Positions 1 through 13,310 are shown, numbered from the stretch's first letter. The stretch: DNA of 64,000 nucleotides from Heliocidaris tuberculata (GCA_025618425.1 CM046852.1:124001-188000), one strand, 5' to 3'. Made by a program: numbers and translations. The notes: a model not told the origin generated them from the sequence alone.

Positions 1-1870
1 AAATCGTGAGTAATTGTCCGTGCGGACAAATTAACCACGCTACAACACTGTATATCACATTGTCAACATAATTACGTACGACTTATTTACATTCCATATG
101 TGCGGATTAATATAGAAGAATAGGTAATCTCTTCTAAAGGAATGCTTTTTTCCCCCTTTTTTTTACAATTTCTGCCCCAGATAAATTAAATGACATGTAA
201 CTGGATGAATAAGATATGAGTCAAGGAAAGACTCACCGTTTTTAGTGTTTACAAGCTCAAATTGTATATTCCGAATTCGTAATAGAATATGATAATACTT
301 GAAATTGAAAAAACCTAGTGCCCTACAATTAAAAAAAAAGTCATATAAAAATGCAAACGATGGGTTGGTCAAATAATATTGGATACCGATAACCCCCCCT
401 TTTGGCTCAGGTAATGCATTTTGAATGCGTTTCTTTCGATTTCACCTACTTTAATGATTTGGACTATATACATTATATAGTCCATACAAACACTTGGTTT
501 CATGATGGGGTGGGCCCCCCCCCACCCTCTCTTGAAAGCAGCTCCTATATTACCTTCACAATGTCTATGCCTCTTTAAATATTTGATACAGCCCCCCTTG
601 ATAATTAATTTTCCAGAATTGGAAAGAGGGAAAACTTCGCTAATTGTAGCAATGTTGACGGTTGATCGAGATAACATGCATGTAAATTAACAACTGACCT
701 GAAAAAGCAATCAGTTATATATTTTTAATCTACGTATATCCCAGGAGAAATTATAAAAAAACTACCTGGGAAGTTTGTGATTGAAATATCATGCCTCATC
801 ATATATACATGCAGCTGAAAAAAAGTAAAACTTTGCTCCAGCATGTCCAGTGAGGACACGTACTTATATGCATATACGACCAAGACTACACTGCATTAGT
901 CATGTTAGTGTTGTCACTTATGTGTTTGTGCTAGTGTTCTTAGCATTAGTAACTAATCAAATTTTATGTTTTTATATCTTTTTAAATAAATACAACAGCA
1001 ATCGAAAAGAAAGTTCAGAGATTTTTATAATTTAATTCAGGTTATCCAGATGTTGTTGTTTTGCAATTGTTAAAAAGTATATTTCTTGTCATGTTTTATG
1101 CTTCGTGTTTCTGGAATTTAATTATTAAAAAAATGGTATTTTCTGTGTATAATGATTTTGAAGACCACCTACGATATAGTTTCAAGAGTGGTATATATCA
1201 AGACCTAGTCATACAGAGGAGCACTGGCGTTGTCATGGTGTGAGAGGGGGGGGGGGGATGCTGGATATATTACATCACATTACATTACATGTAGGTGGAT
1301 GAAATGCGAGGGATCAAAGCGGCTGAGCGGGTTAGGGTTTGGGATGGAGTGCAATATCTCATTTTCACTTTCCGTTGCTCCTCTTCTCGTTATCTTTATG
1401 TTAAAATAAGCTTTTCCCGATGATTTACTCACGTGTTTACCATTCGATTTGGAAGGGGAGCTTTACCCCTACCTTCATAGCTATGCCAATGAAAGTCACA
1501 TAATGAAAAACTGAAAATGTGCTTTTTGACGGAGTTCCAATGACGTGCATTTGCTTGAGTTGGCCTTTACGTCAACCCCTTCACGAGAAGAGTCGTCGTT
1601 CGCTCAATTGACTCCCGAATTAGGAGTGACCCTCTTGCCTGACATATGACAAGTCATGTTGTCAGTTGTGGAAAGTGCAGTACACTTGAGTTCAGTACCG
1701 CGCTTTGAAGTGGGAGACGGTTACCATGGTGATAGCTCCTCCCTGATGCTCATCCCTCCCTGATCTACCTGGCCCACTTTATTTTTTTTTACTGCTCTCT
1801 CACTACCTATCCTCTCTCTTTTAATTATTCCTATCAAATTCTTATCATTCATAATCCCTAAATATCTGTG
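1..1870. other. Noncoding stretch, no gene seen
   Basis: AT-rich sequence with homopolymer runs such as the C/A run near 510-530 and the G run near 1247. The short open frames have no recognisable motif and no convincing splice-site context. I see no RNA gene or clear transposon end. Confidence 0.5.
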
Positions 1871-1872
1871 AA

Positions 1873-1875
<3 letters not shown>

Positions 1876-1920
<45 letters not shown>
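1876..1920. repeat. (CT)n microsatellite
   Basis: About 20 uninterrupted CT units followed by pyrimidine-rich DNA that continues with breaks to about 2215. Open frames across it on either strand are low-complexity artefacts rich in RE/ER or S/L. Confidence 0.9.
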
Positions 1921-1922
<2 letters not shown>

Positions 1923-2595
1923 TGTATATGTATGTATATATATATATTTTTTCCCCCCTCCTCCCCTCTTTCTTTCTGTCTTTCTGTTCTTGATCTTTTC
2001 CGTAATTTTGCAATAGACAATATTTTGACACGTTGTCACGTTTATATGATTATAGCGACTTTGATTTGCCCGCAAGTTTGAATGTTTTGACTCTTCTCTC
2101 ACTCTCTTTCTCTCTCTGTGTATCTCCTCTGTATCTGTATTTTTCTCTCCTTCCCCTGCGTCCTTCAGCATCACTCTTTCTATATCTCCCCCTCTTACTC
2201 TCGCCTCTCTTATTAATCAACTTCAGTCTCATTGTCTTAACTCCGTATATTTCACATGGTTGAGTTAAATACTATACCTTATATCTCATGATTCAGAAAC
2301 TTCCGCTTGTCGATTGCATTTTCTGTGGGAGGGGGGGGGGGATGTTTTTTCTTTCTTCAAAAGCAACTGTATAACTACCAAAGCAATTCACGAAAATGTG
2401 TACTGCATCTACCTTAGGGAAGACATTTTTACAGGTCAATCGGTAGCTAAAAACTAAGATAGGATTTGGGGCTTTGACACTGCCTCAACAACTCTGTAAG
2501 TTCAACTGAAGTAGACTCATGGTTCGACCAGGGAACTGTAAACTTCCTGGTTCAACGTGCCTCTGCAGACTACAACAAACAAACAAAACAGAAGA

Positions 2596-2700
2596 GAGAG
2601 AGGGGGGGGGGGGGAGGGGGAGAGGGGAGGGAGAGCGGGGAGAGAGAGAGAGAGAGAGAGTGAGAGAGAGGGGGGGGGGGGGAGACAAGAAGAAGAAGAC
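2596..2700. repeat. (GA)n and poly-G purine tract
   Basis: Alternating AGAG and long G runs on the plus strand. The six-frame peptides here are low complexity. From about 2700 to 4330 I see no gene, only AT-rich single-copy-looking DNA with a short C run at about 3740. Confidence 0.85.
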
Positions 2701-4333
2701 ATGAAAGAATAGGAGGAGGAATAAGAAGTTCTTACAGATCTTCCAACTAAAATGAGATATCTCATTTATGACCATGATGATTAGCATCCAGATTTACCAC
2801 TATTGTGTTGAAAAATTCCTACAATTCTCTTCTACTTTTACCATTAAGCATGCATCAGGTTCATGAGTACAATTATGTCTAATACCAGAAAGCGTCCTCA
2901 GAGAAAGTGTCCTTAACCCCTAGCGGGCTGTGGGCCACCCCTTCTCAGCCCCCTTCCCCACACACACTTAATTTGCAAAAAGGTCGATTTCATTCCGTCG
3001 AAATTATCTTCATTTTATTGCGCCAAAACCTTTTGTATTTGCCTGTCTTCGGAGGCCGAACCCGGCTTTATTATAGTCCAGATTCAAAGTATATTGCTTC
3101 TGTTCTGATATTACTTCACGAGTCCCGAAACAAACAGTAAGGTGATTCCTCACCAACAAGTAGTTGAGATAAGACAATGACAAAAGGGATAGAAAAGAGC
3201 ATATATATTTGTTTCCCAGATCGTAATTTAAGGTGTGCTTAACTTATCGGCAGTGATAACCTTTAGTATTCTAACATCGTAAGATATTGCATGCCTTGTT
3301 TATCGCAAACTGGTTTTCTTCTTCTAAATATGCCAATGTTTAACGAAAGGTGAGATTAGAGCCTTTTTCATCTTGGAGGGAATTTTTGTTAACAGGATGC
3401 CATGAAGTGTAGCTCCTAAAAGTGCTTAAAAATCTCAAATAAATGTTTTATGCGACTGTAAAATCATTAAGACCTTTCTGTTTTGTTATTCGGGTAAATA
3501 TTCAAATTTGAATGATAAGGGCCATTTGAACTAATCCGTCAATAATTAACACTACAGAAATCTTTCGACAATAATTGAAAGAATGAAATATATGAAATAT
3601 GTTGACGGTTGAATGAAATTTACAATAATGTAATTAGTTAATAGAAATTTATTTTGGTCACGAAGTTTATGAGAACAGCAACAAAATAATGTATATCGTA
3701 CCTATATTCCAATAAAAAAAGTATCAATGACTCATTTCCCCCCCCCCCAAGTTAATGATTTCTATAATATAATCTTAGCAGATAATGTGTCAATGCTATA
3801 TTTGAGCTGAATCGTTTCACATATTCAACAACATGACTGTGCACATCATATACATAACACCTTTTGCCGAACTATATCAGTGAGATAATGGGTACTTGTT
3901 GACTTTGAATGGTAAAGATATAACTATCAGGGTGTCGCTGTATCACTTGTATTACATGTAGTAATATCACGTAAATAACTAACGAGTCAATTAACATTGA
4001 ATGAACTTCGGTCGTCATGCATCTGTATTTATTTTGTATGTTTCTATCTCAACTCCTATCTTTCTCTCCCGTCATATATTGAATCAGTCTGTAAAAATAT
4101 ATGTAAGTTCTTTATACTGCAATTGTGCTATCAATTATGAAAACATATAGAATGTTTGGACCTTATTCAAAAATGATTACATGGTTTATCTTCCTCTTTC
4201 TTTATCTTTTGTTACTGACAATCACAAGGCACTGAATTGATGTTATTATTAAATGTTAACAAGCCGACGGAAGGATTGCTCAGTACATGCTCCGCATTCA
4301 ATAATAGCGAAAGTCGAATTCGTTGATTCTATA

Positions 4334-4426
4334 CCCGTGGCGTACCCAGGATTTTTTTGAAGGGGGGGTGGTGGTGATTTTTAATCCAAAATTCTCTGAC
4401 AAACCCCCAAAAAACAAACAAAAACA

Positions 4427-4458
<32 letters not shown>

Positions 4459-4716
4459 CAACAACAAAAAAACAACAGTTATCAGTATTTTTTTTTTTTT
4501 TTTTTTTTTTTGGGGGGGGGGGTCTTTTTACTCAAAAAAAGAAAAAAGGTTATCAGTATTTCTAAAGGGGGTATTTTAACATCCAAAGGGGGTGTTTTAG
4601 CTTCAAATAACACCAAAGGGGGGGGGGGGGTGTTTGAACACCTAAAACACCCCCCTTTTGTCAAAGGGGGGTATTTGAACACCCAAAACACACACCCCCC
4701 GGTACGCGCATGACCC
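4334..4716. repeat. Dispersed repeat with GTGGCGTACCCAGG end and G/C-run minisatellite core
   Basis: The left end reads GTGGCGTACCCAGGATTTTT and the right end contains CCCCCGGTACGCGCATGACC, a loose inverted match. The interior holds poly-A/CAAAA, a poly-T run (about 4489-4511) and several units of AAAGGGGGTGTTTNAACA in both orientations. Similar left-end sequences recur at about 15040 and 17352, so this is a family. No coding potential. Confidence 0.6.
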
Positions 4717-4995
4717 GGATCTATAATAAAGCCCTGCTCCTAGTAAACCCATACGCCAGTTATCAAGATTATTATTTACACTGTTCATTTTGCAATCACT
4801 TTTTTTAAACGCTATCACTCTGTCATGACGCGGAAAAGACCGTACAAGTCACTGACGCGATCCAAACGTCAGCATTATTGACTCCTCGTGGGAGCCAGAC
4901 TTAAAAGCTAGAGCACCGTAAAAGCAGTCATGCTAATAATTGTGGAGCGCCATCAGTGTCAAGCTTTACAGACATGTGCGCTATACAAGAACACA

Positions 4996-5396
<401 letters not shown>

Positions 5397-6770
5397 CAAA
5401 CGTAATGCTAACACTTATGCTAACTCCCACTGGCAACCCGAGATATATTATTTTATCTTTGACGAAATGAATCCTGGAACATAATGTCGCCAGTGAATAC
5501 GTCTGATCGTCGCATGAAAACATGCATTTAATCAGCTAATGGGTCATTATTCTAATTATATCATGTCTATTGGCAAACCAAGCGTCAAGACTTAAAATTG
5601 CTGGCGTTCTGAAATCTGCCTCTGTCACTTTTTTATGGTTGTACATCGTGCTTGATCGGGTATTTACGATGTCTCAGTGGAGGCAGTTATCGTAGTAAAT
5701 TTGCAAATTGGCAACAAATTTTGACGATTAAGGCGATATCCGGAATTTTATAGCAATATTTCCACCCGAAGGCTGTAGCAAAGACTAATAAAGGTAATTA
5801 TCTATTTCCTTGAACAAACAAATATAAAAACAAATCTGGTTCGACACAAATATTTATTGGTTTCTGTATAGACGACTGTTTGAAGGATTATAGGTTTCAT
5901 GCATTTTTCGGGCGCTGGGGGATTTCTTTTATGGAAGTTAGATAACAAACCTATGCATTCATTTGCATAATACAGACAGTGTTAGTTTGCAGTAGTTTGA
6001 AGTTTTGTGTCGTAACACGTCTGAAATCTTTATTCCCTAATTTGTACATGTATATTGTTAGTATATAGTAGGGATATCCCCTCATTTGACATAATTATCA
6101 CGTCTCTTTTTTTTTTTCTTGTTATTTTTCTCAGTTTCGTAGGTGTTTATTACTAATTGCATAATTGCGATAGAAATATAACGTCATAAAAGAGATATCA
6201 TTTATAATTTGCAGCACGCTACACTTAGAGTGTAATTTTATTGCAAAGAGCTAGAAAATTGACGTCTAAAATTAATGATGGGACTTTTATTCTTTTTAAT
6301 AGCTTATTCGAGATATCACGTCTAGGCTTGCAGGATTTGTTTAAATCTCTCAGTTTGCAGTGTGTGCATATAATTACCACTTGCATATAATTTCAATACA
6401 ATATGATGTAAACAAAGAAGAAAAGAAAGAGAAAACCCAGATACTGTCATTTTACAGAACAGTTGGCCTGTAATTTTATTGAAAAGAGATAAATCACCAC
6501 GTCTAAAAGTAATGTTTTGGACTTTGTTTGTGAGCTCATTCTACATGATGTTCTAGACATCACGTCTAGACTAGCTAGATTTGTATTCTCTTGGTTTCCC
6601 TAAGATTTTTTTTTTCAGTTTTCAGTGTCTGTCCTCATCTCTACTTGTACAGGCCTAATTACAATTCAATATTGTCATAATATAAAACAAATCGTTAATT
6701 CACAGTAGTTCTAAATGGCATGGAATTTTACTTCCAAGAGATTATCGTACCATTTCTGAAAATTATGTTT
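5397..6770. other. Noncoding stretch, no gene seen
   Basis: AT-rich DNA containing several related lines with a CACGTCTA core (about 6160, 6265, 6320, 6500, 6560), which suggests a degenerate tandem repeat of roughly 100-250 bp. No ORF or RNA gene is supported. Confidence 0.4.
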
Positions 6771-6955
6771 AACACGATAAAAACTACTTTCGAAAAATAA
6801 ACTCAAGGGCAATTTCAAATGCCTATTGTACTGCCCATAGAGATCAGGTTCGGATTACGTAATACGCCATTGTTGTTCGCACATTTCTAAAGGTGATAGA
6901 CAGGGCTATTGAAATTGCCTTGAGTTGATTTTTCGAAAATAGTTTTTATCGTGTT
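6771..6955. mobile_element. Palindromic MITE, family A, copy 1
   Basis: The ends are inverted copies: AACACGATAAAAACTACTTT at the left and its complement at the right, with arms of about 50 bp. Other copies lie at 30953-31138 and 49551-49737, and a diverged relative at 10066-10243. It is non-coding, and mobilisation would need a transposase supplied elsewhere. Confidence 0.85.
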
Positions 6956-7204
6956 GTTTGTGCCTTCACGTGTCAGCTCATTCGAGGTATCAAGACTCTT
7001 CTTGTCTGCGAATACTCTTAATTTGATATGTTTGTCATCGTATGCGTGTGACATGGTAGATAGGGGAATTTATTAATATTTTTGTGCCCTGCCCCGTATT
7101 TGAAGATAATTGTTATTGTAATGATACATCCACTGATAAATAATATTTATCAGTTTGAAGATGTTTAAAGAGACAGATACCATTACATGCAGGTCCAGGG
7201 TTCA

Positions 7205-7342
7205 TGGGGGCTTTTCATCAAGTGTCTTGTCGGTGATTTTTACCTACAAATTTGCTCTCAGCCAACCAGATGCAAGGGTTTCAGTAGCTTATAACAGTTA
7301 TTGCAAGTTCTCACTGATGATAAGTTTTATGAAACAGGGCCC
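7205..7342. mobile_element. Short palindromic MITE, family B (TTTCATCAAG/GAAACAGGGCC)
   Basis: The left part reads GGGGGCTTTTCATCAAGTG and the right part ATAAGTTTTATGAAACAGGG, with a shared core AGATGCAAGGGTTTCAGTAG. At least five other copies occur in the window (10290, 10777, 16274, 21113, 42905). The 77-codon open frame across it is part of the repeat, not a gene. Confidence 0.85.
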
Positions 7343-7429
7343 GAGTCTCTACAAGCGTATAAGGTCCAATGATCTATCGACTGATTAAGATGCGTTTAGT
7401 CTTGAGGAGGTGGGTTACTGGTATAGGTG

Positions 7430-7665
7430 AAAAATAATTTGTGAGTGTTCTCGTTCTTTTTATTTTTAATTTGGAAGAATATCATTGAAGAATATGTATA
7501 CCCTGAAAAGAACTTCTTTTCAAATCTCCCCACATTCGAACTTTTAAGAAATAGATGAGGAGTTTGGACCAAATTTCATTCCACATGTGTGTTGGTAGTC
7601 CCACATACCCATTTCTGTGTGCAGTATTGTTTACTCCATGAGATTTTCAGCAAGATTTAGTCCAT
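7430..7665. repeat. Dispersed repeat R8, diverged copy
   Basis: Shares lines such as GTAGTCCCACATACCCATTT and GATTTTCAGCAAGA with 15890-16250, and the reverse-complement relatives at 21300-21560, 56003-56400 and 62582-62880. The family is non-coding. From here to about 8270 nothing else is seen except short TGTAT repeats near 8100-8130. Confidence 0.7.
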
Positions 7666-8267
7666 TTCTAGCAAGATGAAAATCAACTCCTTGGTGTAAT
7701 CTTAACTGGTCATGGTGTTAGCTTGTGATAAAAAGTTTATCTATTCATAATTATGCCACTTATTGAATTATTCCTTCGTAAAGTGAAATGTGCAATCGAC
7801 TTTATCTCGACATTGATCAGACACAGTACGGTCTGCACTGAAAATGCTATTGCAAGAAAAAAAAAACTACATTCCAATTTTTGACTGCAGCTGGTTTAAT
7901 CAATTTGTCTCGTAGTACGATATATGTTGACAACCACGTGGGTGCTTTCTTCTATTTTCTGTATTTTTTGTAAAGGTTGCATTTTCCATTTGGAATGAAA
8001 ACGCTTACATTGCAGCCCTTTTGTCGTACGCATTTTTGCCCACAATACAAATATTACCCATTTCCCCTATTTCATTATTATATTTATTGTATTATATTGT
8101 AATGTATTGTATTGTATTGTATTTTGTATGTGGTATTGAGCGTTCGTATTGTATTGCACAATGATGCGCTCTGACTGATGTGAAGATGAATGCACAGACA
8201 TGCAATAAATCAACGAATCCTGGTCTTCAAAAGACATATGACAATCTACTTTGCATCAGGCCTCTCA

Positions 8268-8729
8268 TAGAAAGAGAGAGAGAGAGAGAGAAAGAGAGAA
8301 AGAAAGAAAGAGAGTGCGGAGATTTGACGGATACAATGAGAGAGATATGAATATCACAGATAGAAAGAACATGAAGAAAAAGAGAGAAAGAAACAGAGGA
8401 AGAGAAAGAAGGAGAGAGACCGAGAGAGAAGGAGAGGAAAAGACAGGGAGAGAGAGAGAGAGAGAGAGGGGGGGGGGTGAGATTTGACGGACGCAGTAAG
8501 AGAGATATAAATATTGTAGATAGAAAGGAAAAAAAAACAGAGGAAGAGAAAGAAGAGAGAGACAGAGAGAGAAGGAGAGGGAGAGACACAGAGAGAGGAG
8601 GGACACAGACATACGTGTAAAGAGAGAAAGAGGCAGAGAGAAGATAGAAGAAGAGAAAGACAGAAAGAGAGAGAGGGGGAGGAGAGGAAGACATAATTAT
8701 AGATAGAAAAAGAGAGAGGGAGAGATAAG

Positions 8730-8768
<39 letters not shown>

Positions 8769-8816
8769 GACCGAGAGAGAGAGAGAGAGAAGTAGAGAGA
8801 GTAGAGAGAGGAGTCA
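8268..8816. repeat. Purine-rich GA/GAAA tract with (GATA)n
   Basis: About 550 bp of almost pure purine on the plus strand, including a clean GATA run of about nine units near 8732-8767. The minus-strand open frame of nearly 200 codons is serine/leucine low complexity and has no gene character. Confidence 0.95.
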
Positions 8817-9450
8817 TAAAACCTTCAAACTTGGGGGCAAACTGAGTTCGCTATAATCAATAAAAGTCGCAACGTCTCAAATTTATTGTCTATTGTGAAA
8901 TCACCAAAAAGATCGCACAAGTTCAACACCACTGTACATCCGTAGCAGCACATTAATTTTTATCGTTTACTTCCAAGCAGATATTTATTACTTTATACCT
9001 TACTTTGGTTCCCAAAATAAAGACAGATTCTTTGATTTTGGTGTATTCAGTCATCCAAAAGCAGTAAAATTTCTTTTATAGTGAAGCCACTCCAGAGAAA
9101 TAGCAAAAAGTGGGCAGTATAGGTGGTGCTGGTCTTTGTAGAAAATGATTTAAACGACTTATAGAAAGCAGGTTACCCGTATATTTATTAACTGTAGTTT
9201 CCACTTGGGAGACTCATCTAAAGACCACTGGGTGTTGAGGAGTTTCGGAAACATGTTTTGAAAGTAGGTAAAAGACACTGAGGCACGTTTTACTGTATTT
9301 TATAAAAGCTGCTCTCTAGAATCCCTTTTAAAAAGGAAACAGAATAGGTGTCGTCTCTGTTGACAGGTAGCCTCTCGAGACATGTACATTGCAAAATTGG
9401 AGATAAATGTCATTAAACTGAATTGAAATTGAACCTAATTTCTTCCTATA
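8817..9450. other. Noncoding stretch, no gene seen
   Basis: Ordinary AT-rich DNA. A TTTCGGAAACATGTTTTG line at about 9243 and a related line near 9810-9825 hint at another degenerate inverted repeat. Confidence 0.35.
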
Positions 9451-9452
9451 CA

Positions 9453-9587
9453 GTTTAAAAGAGCTGGGTAAAATTTTACCATGCTATATTGGGTACTTTT
9501 TACTCACTATTGGCTTAGATTATACACATCAAACATACTACATGTTCCTTAATTTTACCCCAAATTTTACCCAGCTCTTTTAGAGGA
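9453..9587. mobile_element. Short inverted-repeat element with AAAAGAGCTGGGTAAAATTT ends
   Basis: The left arm AAAAGAGCTGGGTAAAATTT is matched by the right arm AAATTTTACCCAGCTCTTTT about 90 bp later. It is compact and non-coding, consistent with a MITE. No related copy was noticed elsewhere in the window. Confidence 0.75.
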
Positions 9588-10065
9588 TAGTGGAGAAAAT
9601 ATACATGTATAATGACCACTATAAAGCCGGTTAGACACGTGAACACTCTGACAGGTTTGACTGTTGTGTAATCATGTAGGCCTATATAGGCCTACTGCTC
9701 ATAATGCTGTATAACTTATAACCGTACAATCTCAGCTCAATGATTTGTGATATTATCCATTTATCATGCTTATATCTACTTGTTGTGATCTTCTTTTAAA
9801 ACATTCACAATGTTTCCGAAACTACTCAACATGAGATCTTGGGCTTATAGAACGTGTCTTGATTCGAAACTAAAGTTAAATGAATATCCTGGTAATCTGT
9901 ATACTCTCTGTAATTTTTTTCAGAAGGTATCGGTCATTTTTGTAAACAAGCATGTCCACTTAGAGGAACTATTAACGGTTTTGACCGTGTCCTGAAAGTC
10001 ATGAGTTATACTTGTTTCTTAATTTAGCGCTTGACTGGAAGATACATCCCTGACAATTTACGATT

Positions 10066-10243
10066 AACACGATCGCAAAGACTTTCGAAAAACCAACCTA
10101 AGGCCATTTGAATAGCTCGTCCATCACTAGTGAAATGTGCGAACAATTGAAGTATTATGTAATACGCAGATTTTTATGGGGTATCCTGTATACAATAGGG
10201 CATTGGCCTTGAGCTCATCTTTTCCAGAGTCTTTGCGATCTTT
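10066..10243. mobile_element. MITE, diverged relative of family A
   Basis: Ends AACACGATCGCAAAGACTTT and AGTCTTTGCGATC form inverted arms and share the internal TATGTAATACGC line with family A. It is divergent enough to be a subfamily. Confidence 0.65.
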
Positions 10244-10289
10244 TTAATCATAATAAATGTCCATTCTCCCATGGACCTACTAGAGTAGG

Positions 10290-10429
10290 TCCATGATTTC
10301 ATCAAGCGTTTTGTCAGTGATGTTTACCGACAACTGTTATAAGCTACTGAAATCCTTGCATCTGATTGGCTGAGAATAAATTTGTCAGTAAAAAACACTG
10401 ACAAAAAGCTTGATGAAACGCTTCCCTGG
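10290..10429. mobile_element. MITE family B, reverse-oriented copy
   Basis: Contains TTTCATCAAGCGTTTTGTCAG and, in inverted orientation, GCTTGATGAAACGCTTCCC. The core CCTTGCATCTGATTGGCTGA is the complement of the other copies. Confidence 0.85.
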
Positions 10430-10776
10430 ATAGTCGTCACCTCTCTATAAAGGTCTCATCATGTTCGGATTGTCTCTCGCCAAGAAGGAATGTGTGTTGT
10501 AGAACCTGTCAATAAAAGTCGATTTATATAAATATATAAAGGTATATAAATCGTCCTAGTATACATTGGCTACTTTTTCTGCTCCTTGGATAATCAGCGG
10601 ACACTTTCGTGTGAAGTGGGGTTTCAATCTATTTCTAGAAAACCTCTTCACAAATGGGATTAAAAAAGAATGATGCTGAAATCAATTTTTAGAACGTGGA
10701 AATCGGGTGAGCAATTTAATGGTATCACACACCTTCAAAAGAAACATAAGATGCAGTTATTGTGCGTGAAATAAAC

Positions 10777-10927
10777 CAGGACCCTCTTTCATAAAACTTG
10801 TTATCAATAACAAATGCCACATTTCTATGACAAATTCGCTCTCAGCCGATCGGATGCAAGGATTTCAGTAGCTTATAACAACTATCGTAACGTGTTATTG
10901 ATAACAAGTTTTATGAAACAGGGCCCA
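10777..10927. mobile_element. MITE family B copy
   Basis: Ends CATAAAACTTGTTATCAATA and its complement ending in ATGAAACAGGGCCC. The shared core is GATGCAAGGATTTCAGTAGC. The open frame over it is an artefact. Confidence 0.85.
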
Positions 10928-11164
10928 GGGCAGTCTTCTATGAATCCACACAATACTTTCACATCACGGTTTGTTTATAGACATTGTACATGTCGCACTG
11001 CACACCGACTCGCTACACATAACTTACCCTCTTCCTCTCAAAGAATGCCCATAAAGCTATTTTTAAGGGCGGCCCCACTGCCCCCACTTCTCAAGGAAAC
11101 TTAAAGCGGATGTTTTTATTGAACTGATTAGTGACTTGTCTCTGTGTTTTTATCATGTGAACAG

Positions 11165-11261
11165 TATCGGCGAACTCTCGGCGTATCTACGGACAAGCAC
11201 TGGGCACATTCGAGCTAGCTGCAGCCACAATACGAGGTGTATACCAGGAAGGCAATACACG
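11165..11261 (+). CDS. Isolated exon-like segment, gene unknown
   Basis: A 97-bp block is bounded by an acceptor-like TCATGTGAACAG and a strong donor CACG|GTAAGTTCC. It is clearly more GC-rich than its flanks. One frame (phase 1 in, phase 2 out) reads through with natural composition and includes GQALGTFELAAATIRGVYQ; a second frame is also open. I do not recognise a family. It could be an upstream exon of the FN3 gene, an exon of another gene, or chance. Its phases do not allow direct splicing to the first FN3 exon at 24180, so at least one further exon would be needed. Confidence 0.3.
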
Positions 11262-11849
11262 GTAAGTTCCTGCATTTCACTCAATAGTTTGAGGTCTTTG
11301 GGAAAAGTGTTGGTATGTATATTTAAAGGTATATAATTCATGTGTAAGGGTACAGAGGTTTACAGTCTTAACTTCATGTAGTTTTAGAAAATCCTCTATC
11401 AATTAGCGATTCTTCTATATTACGTGCACGGTCTCCCATTTTATGCATTTGTTTATACCTTGTAAATATGTATCATATTTTCTTAAAGCATTGTAAAAAC
11501 AATATTTCATTCATTCCTTCGTTTGCTTACCTGAACATTAAAAGAATACATACCATAACATTTCTTTTCCATTTATTTACCTTCTCGGGTCGTAATATAG
11601 TTACGCAATCCTCCAAATCAGAATTTTGCCATACATGAATAATTACCTGACATTGTCTATATGCACCTTCGTCAACATTGTAGTGACGAATAGACTTGTC
11701 GGAGAGGGAGTTAAATGATAGATTTTGTATGATGAAAAAAATATAAAACCAGGGGTCAGAATCTTTATAACCAAGACAAATGCTCAGACCTCTGTCAAAC
11801 CCCGATCAGTTATGTTTGTGCCTATGTGTGTAGATGTAGATTGTAGAGA

Positions 11850-11975
11850 AGCAACTGGGAAGAGAACACTAAGAACTGGACTGGGAGAACATTGCAGGAG
11901 TTCACTAGAATGGTACAGAACAGAGATGTGTGGGAAAATGTTGCAATCAACCTCCGAACCAGGAGAAGATACCAT
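11850..11975 (+). mobile_element. Possible LINE tail: last codons of a reverse-transcriptase ORF
   Basis: The frame containing TLQEFTRMVQNRDVWENVAI, followed by a basic RTRRRYHDR and a stop, resembles the C-terminal end of non-LTR retrotransposon ORF2 proteins, where an EF..MVQDR.EW-like line precedes the stop. No reverse-transcriptase core is visible upstream, so this would be a heavily 5-prime-truncated copy. The family is recalled from general pattern and not verified. Confidence 0.4.
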
Positions 11976-12019
11976 GATAGATAGAGATGCACATGATCTA
12001 TTTTGTGTCTTTGTTTGAT

Positions 12020-12800
12020 AGAATTTTATTTCTGCGTTCAGTAACATGATTCAAAATAATATAGTATTAAATAAAAATATATAAACACATTTTCAGACAT
12101 TAACTTCTTCTAAATGCAAAGACAATATTTATATGGGAAATTGACATTGTACAATTATTAACAGAAATTGTGAGCGGCTGGAAACGGTCATAATAAGCGA
12201 GTTGCTTGATGGCGATGGCGGCCTCAAATAATATGCAAGTGAAGTGCATTGTATTCAATGTTTAAATCTTTTATTGATAGAAAGAGCTAGGGGCATGATC
12301 ATGGAAGACAGGAAGAAATGGAAAGAAGGTGTGATACACGAATACATGCATTTCCTATAAACCTTAATTTACATATAGAACATCTTTGAGGCGTGGAATC
12401 CAACACTTTTAAAGGGCAAAGCAGGACCATTCACTATGCGGTCTTCTTGTATCGCTTGACGAGGTATCAAAAAGGTGTTAAAAGCCTAGATCAGATTACT
12501 AGTACTCTCTATAAATCGTGGTTTAGTGTGTGTTACTGAGGTGGGATTATTAAAGTTTGATAGGATTTGTCATGTCTGGAAAAAAAAGAAAGAAAGAGGG
12601 GGGGGGGGGGGTGGCGATAGAGAAGAGGGAGGGAGATGAGGGGGTGCATGCGTAGGGGGGGGGGGCAGAGACAGAGAAAGTAAGAAATGCAAATGGAGAA
12701 GAGAGGAGAGAAGGGATGATATGTTCCATGATAGATTCTTATGCAAAAATCAACAACATTATGATTTTACACACACAACATAAGTAACGTGTTTATACAC
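12020..12800. other. Noncoding stretch with G-run tract
   Basis: AT-rich DNA with a purine/G-run block at about 12580-12710. No ORF, RNA gene or repeat end is recognised. Confidence 0.4.
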
Positions 12801-12804
12801 AATG

Positions 12805-13215
12805 AGATTTCAGAGATTGGAAAAAAGTGGTTATCTGAAAACGATTTTTTTTTTTTTGTTAGCAGTTAATCTATTTTCAGAGGAAATGTTTAGAAGTTAT
12901 TCTTGATTGTTGATTGTGGAAGTGTATAGTTACAACTTTGTTGTGATAATGTTGATGACGATATAGAAAAATCCTCTCGTGTAATGACACATTATTTGAT
13001 GGATGCACTTGTGACAGGAACTGACCGAAGACATTGGCTTACCCGGCAACAGTTGTTACAGCCACACTTTCACAAATCAACAATCAAAAATAACATCTAA
13101 ACATTTGCTCTCAAAATAAAGTTTCACTGCAGCTACTCATCAGCATCATACCTCGTCTGTATGCGAGGGGTTTCGGAAAACAAATTTGCTTTTCAGATCA
13201 CCACTTTCTCCAATC
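12805..13215. mobile_element. Foldback element with long imperfect inverted arms
   Basis: The left arm includes GAAATGTTTAGAAGTTATTC and TTGATTGTTGATTGTGGAAG; the right arm has the complement, AACAATCAAAAATAACATCT and AACATTTGCTCT. The outer arms (AGATTGGAAAAAAGTGG on the left, CCACTTTCTCCAATCTC on the right) extend the symmetry over nearly the whole span. There is no ORF, so it is likely a non-autonomous DNA transposon. Confidence 0.75.
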
Positions 13216-13310
13216 TCAGGCTTCACTCTTTACAATTCAAGAGTGTTTAGATTTCACCTTTAGCGTATTCTTTCAAAATACTTCTGAGAAGGTTACGCTT
13301 TTGTAAGTCA

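Noticed and set aside
8227..8817. 196-codon minus-strand serine/leucine-rich frame that could mimic a membrane protein
   Set aside because: Low-complexity CT-repeat translation; no splice or start context.
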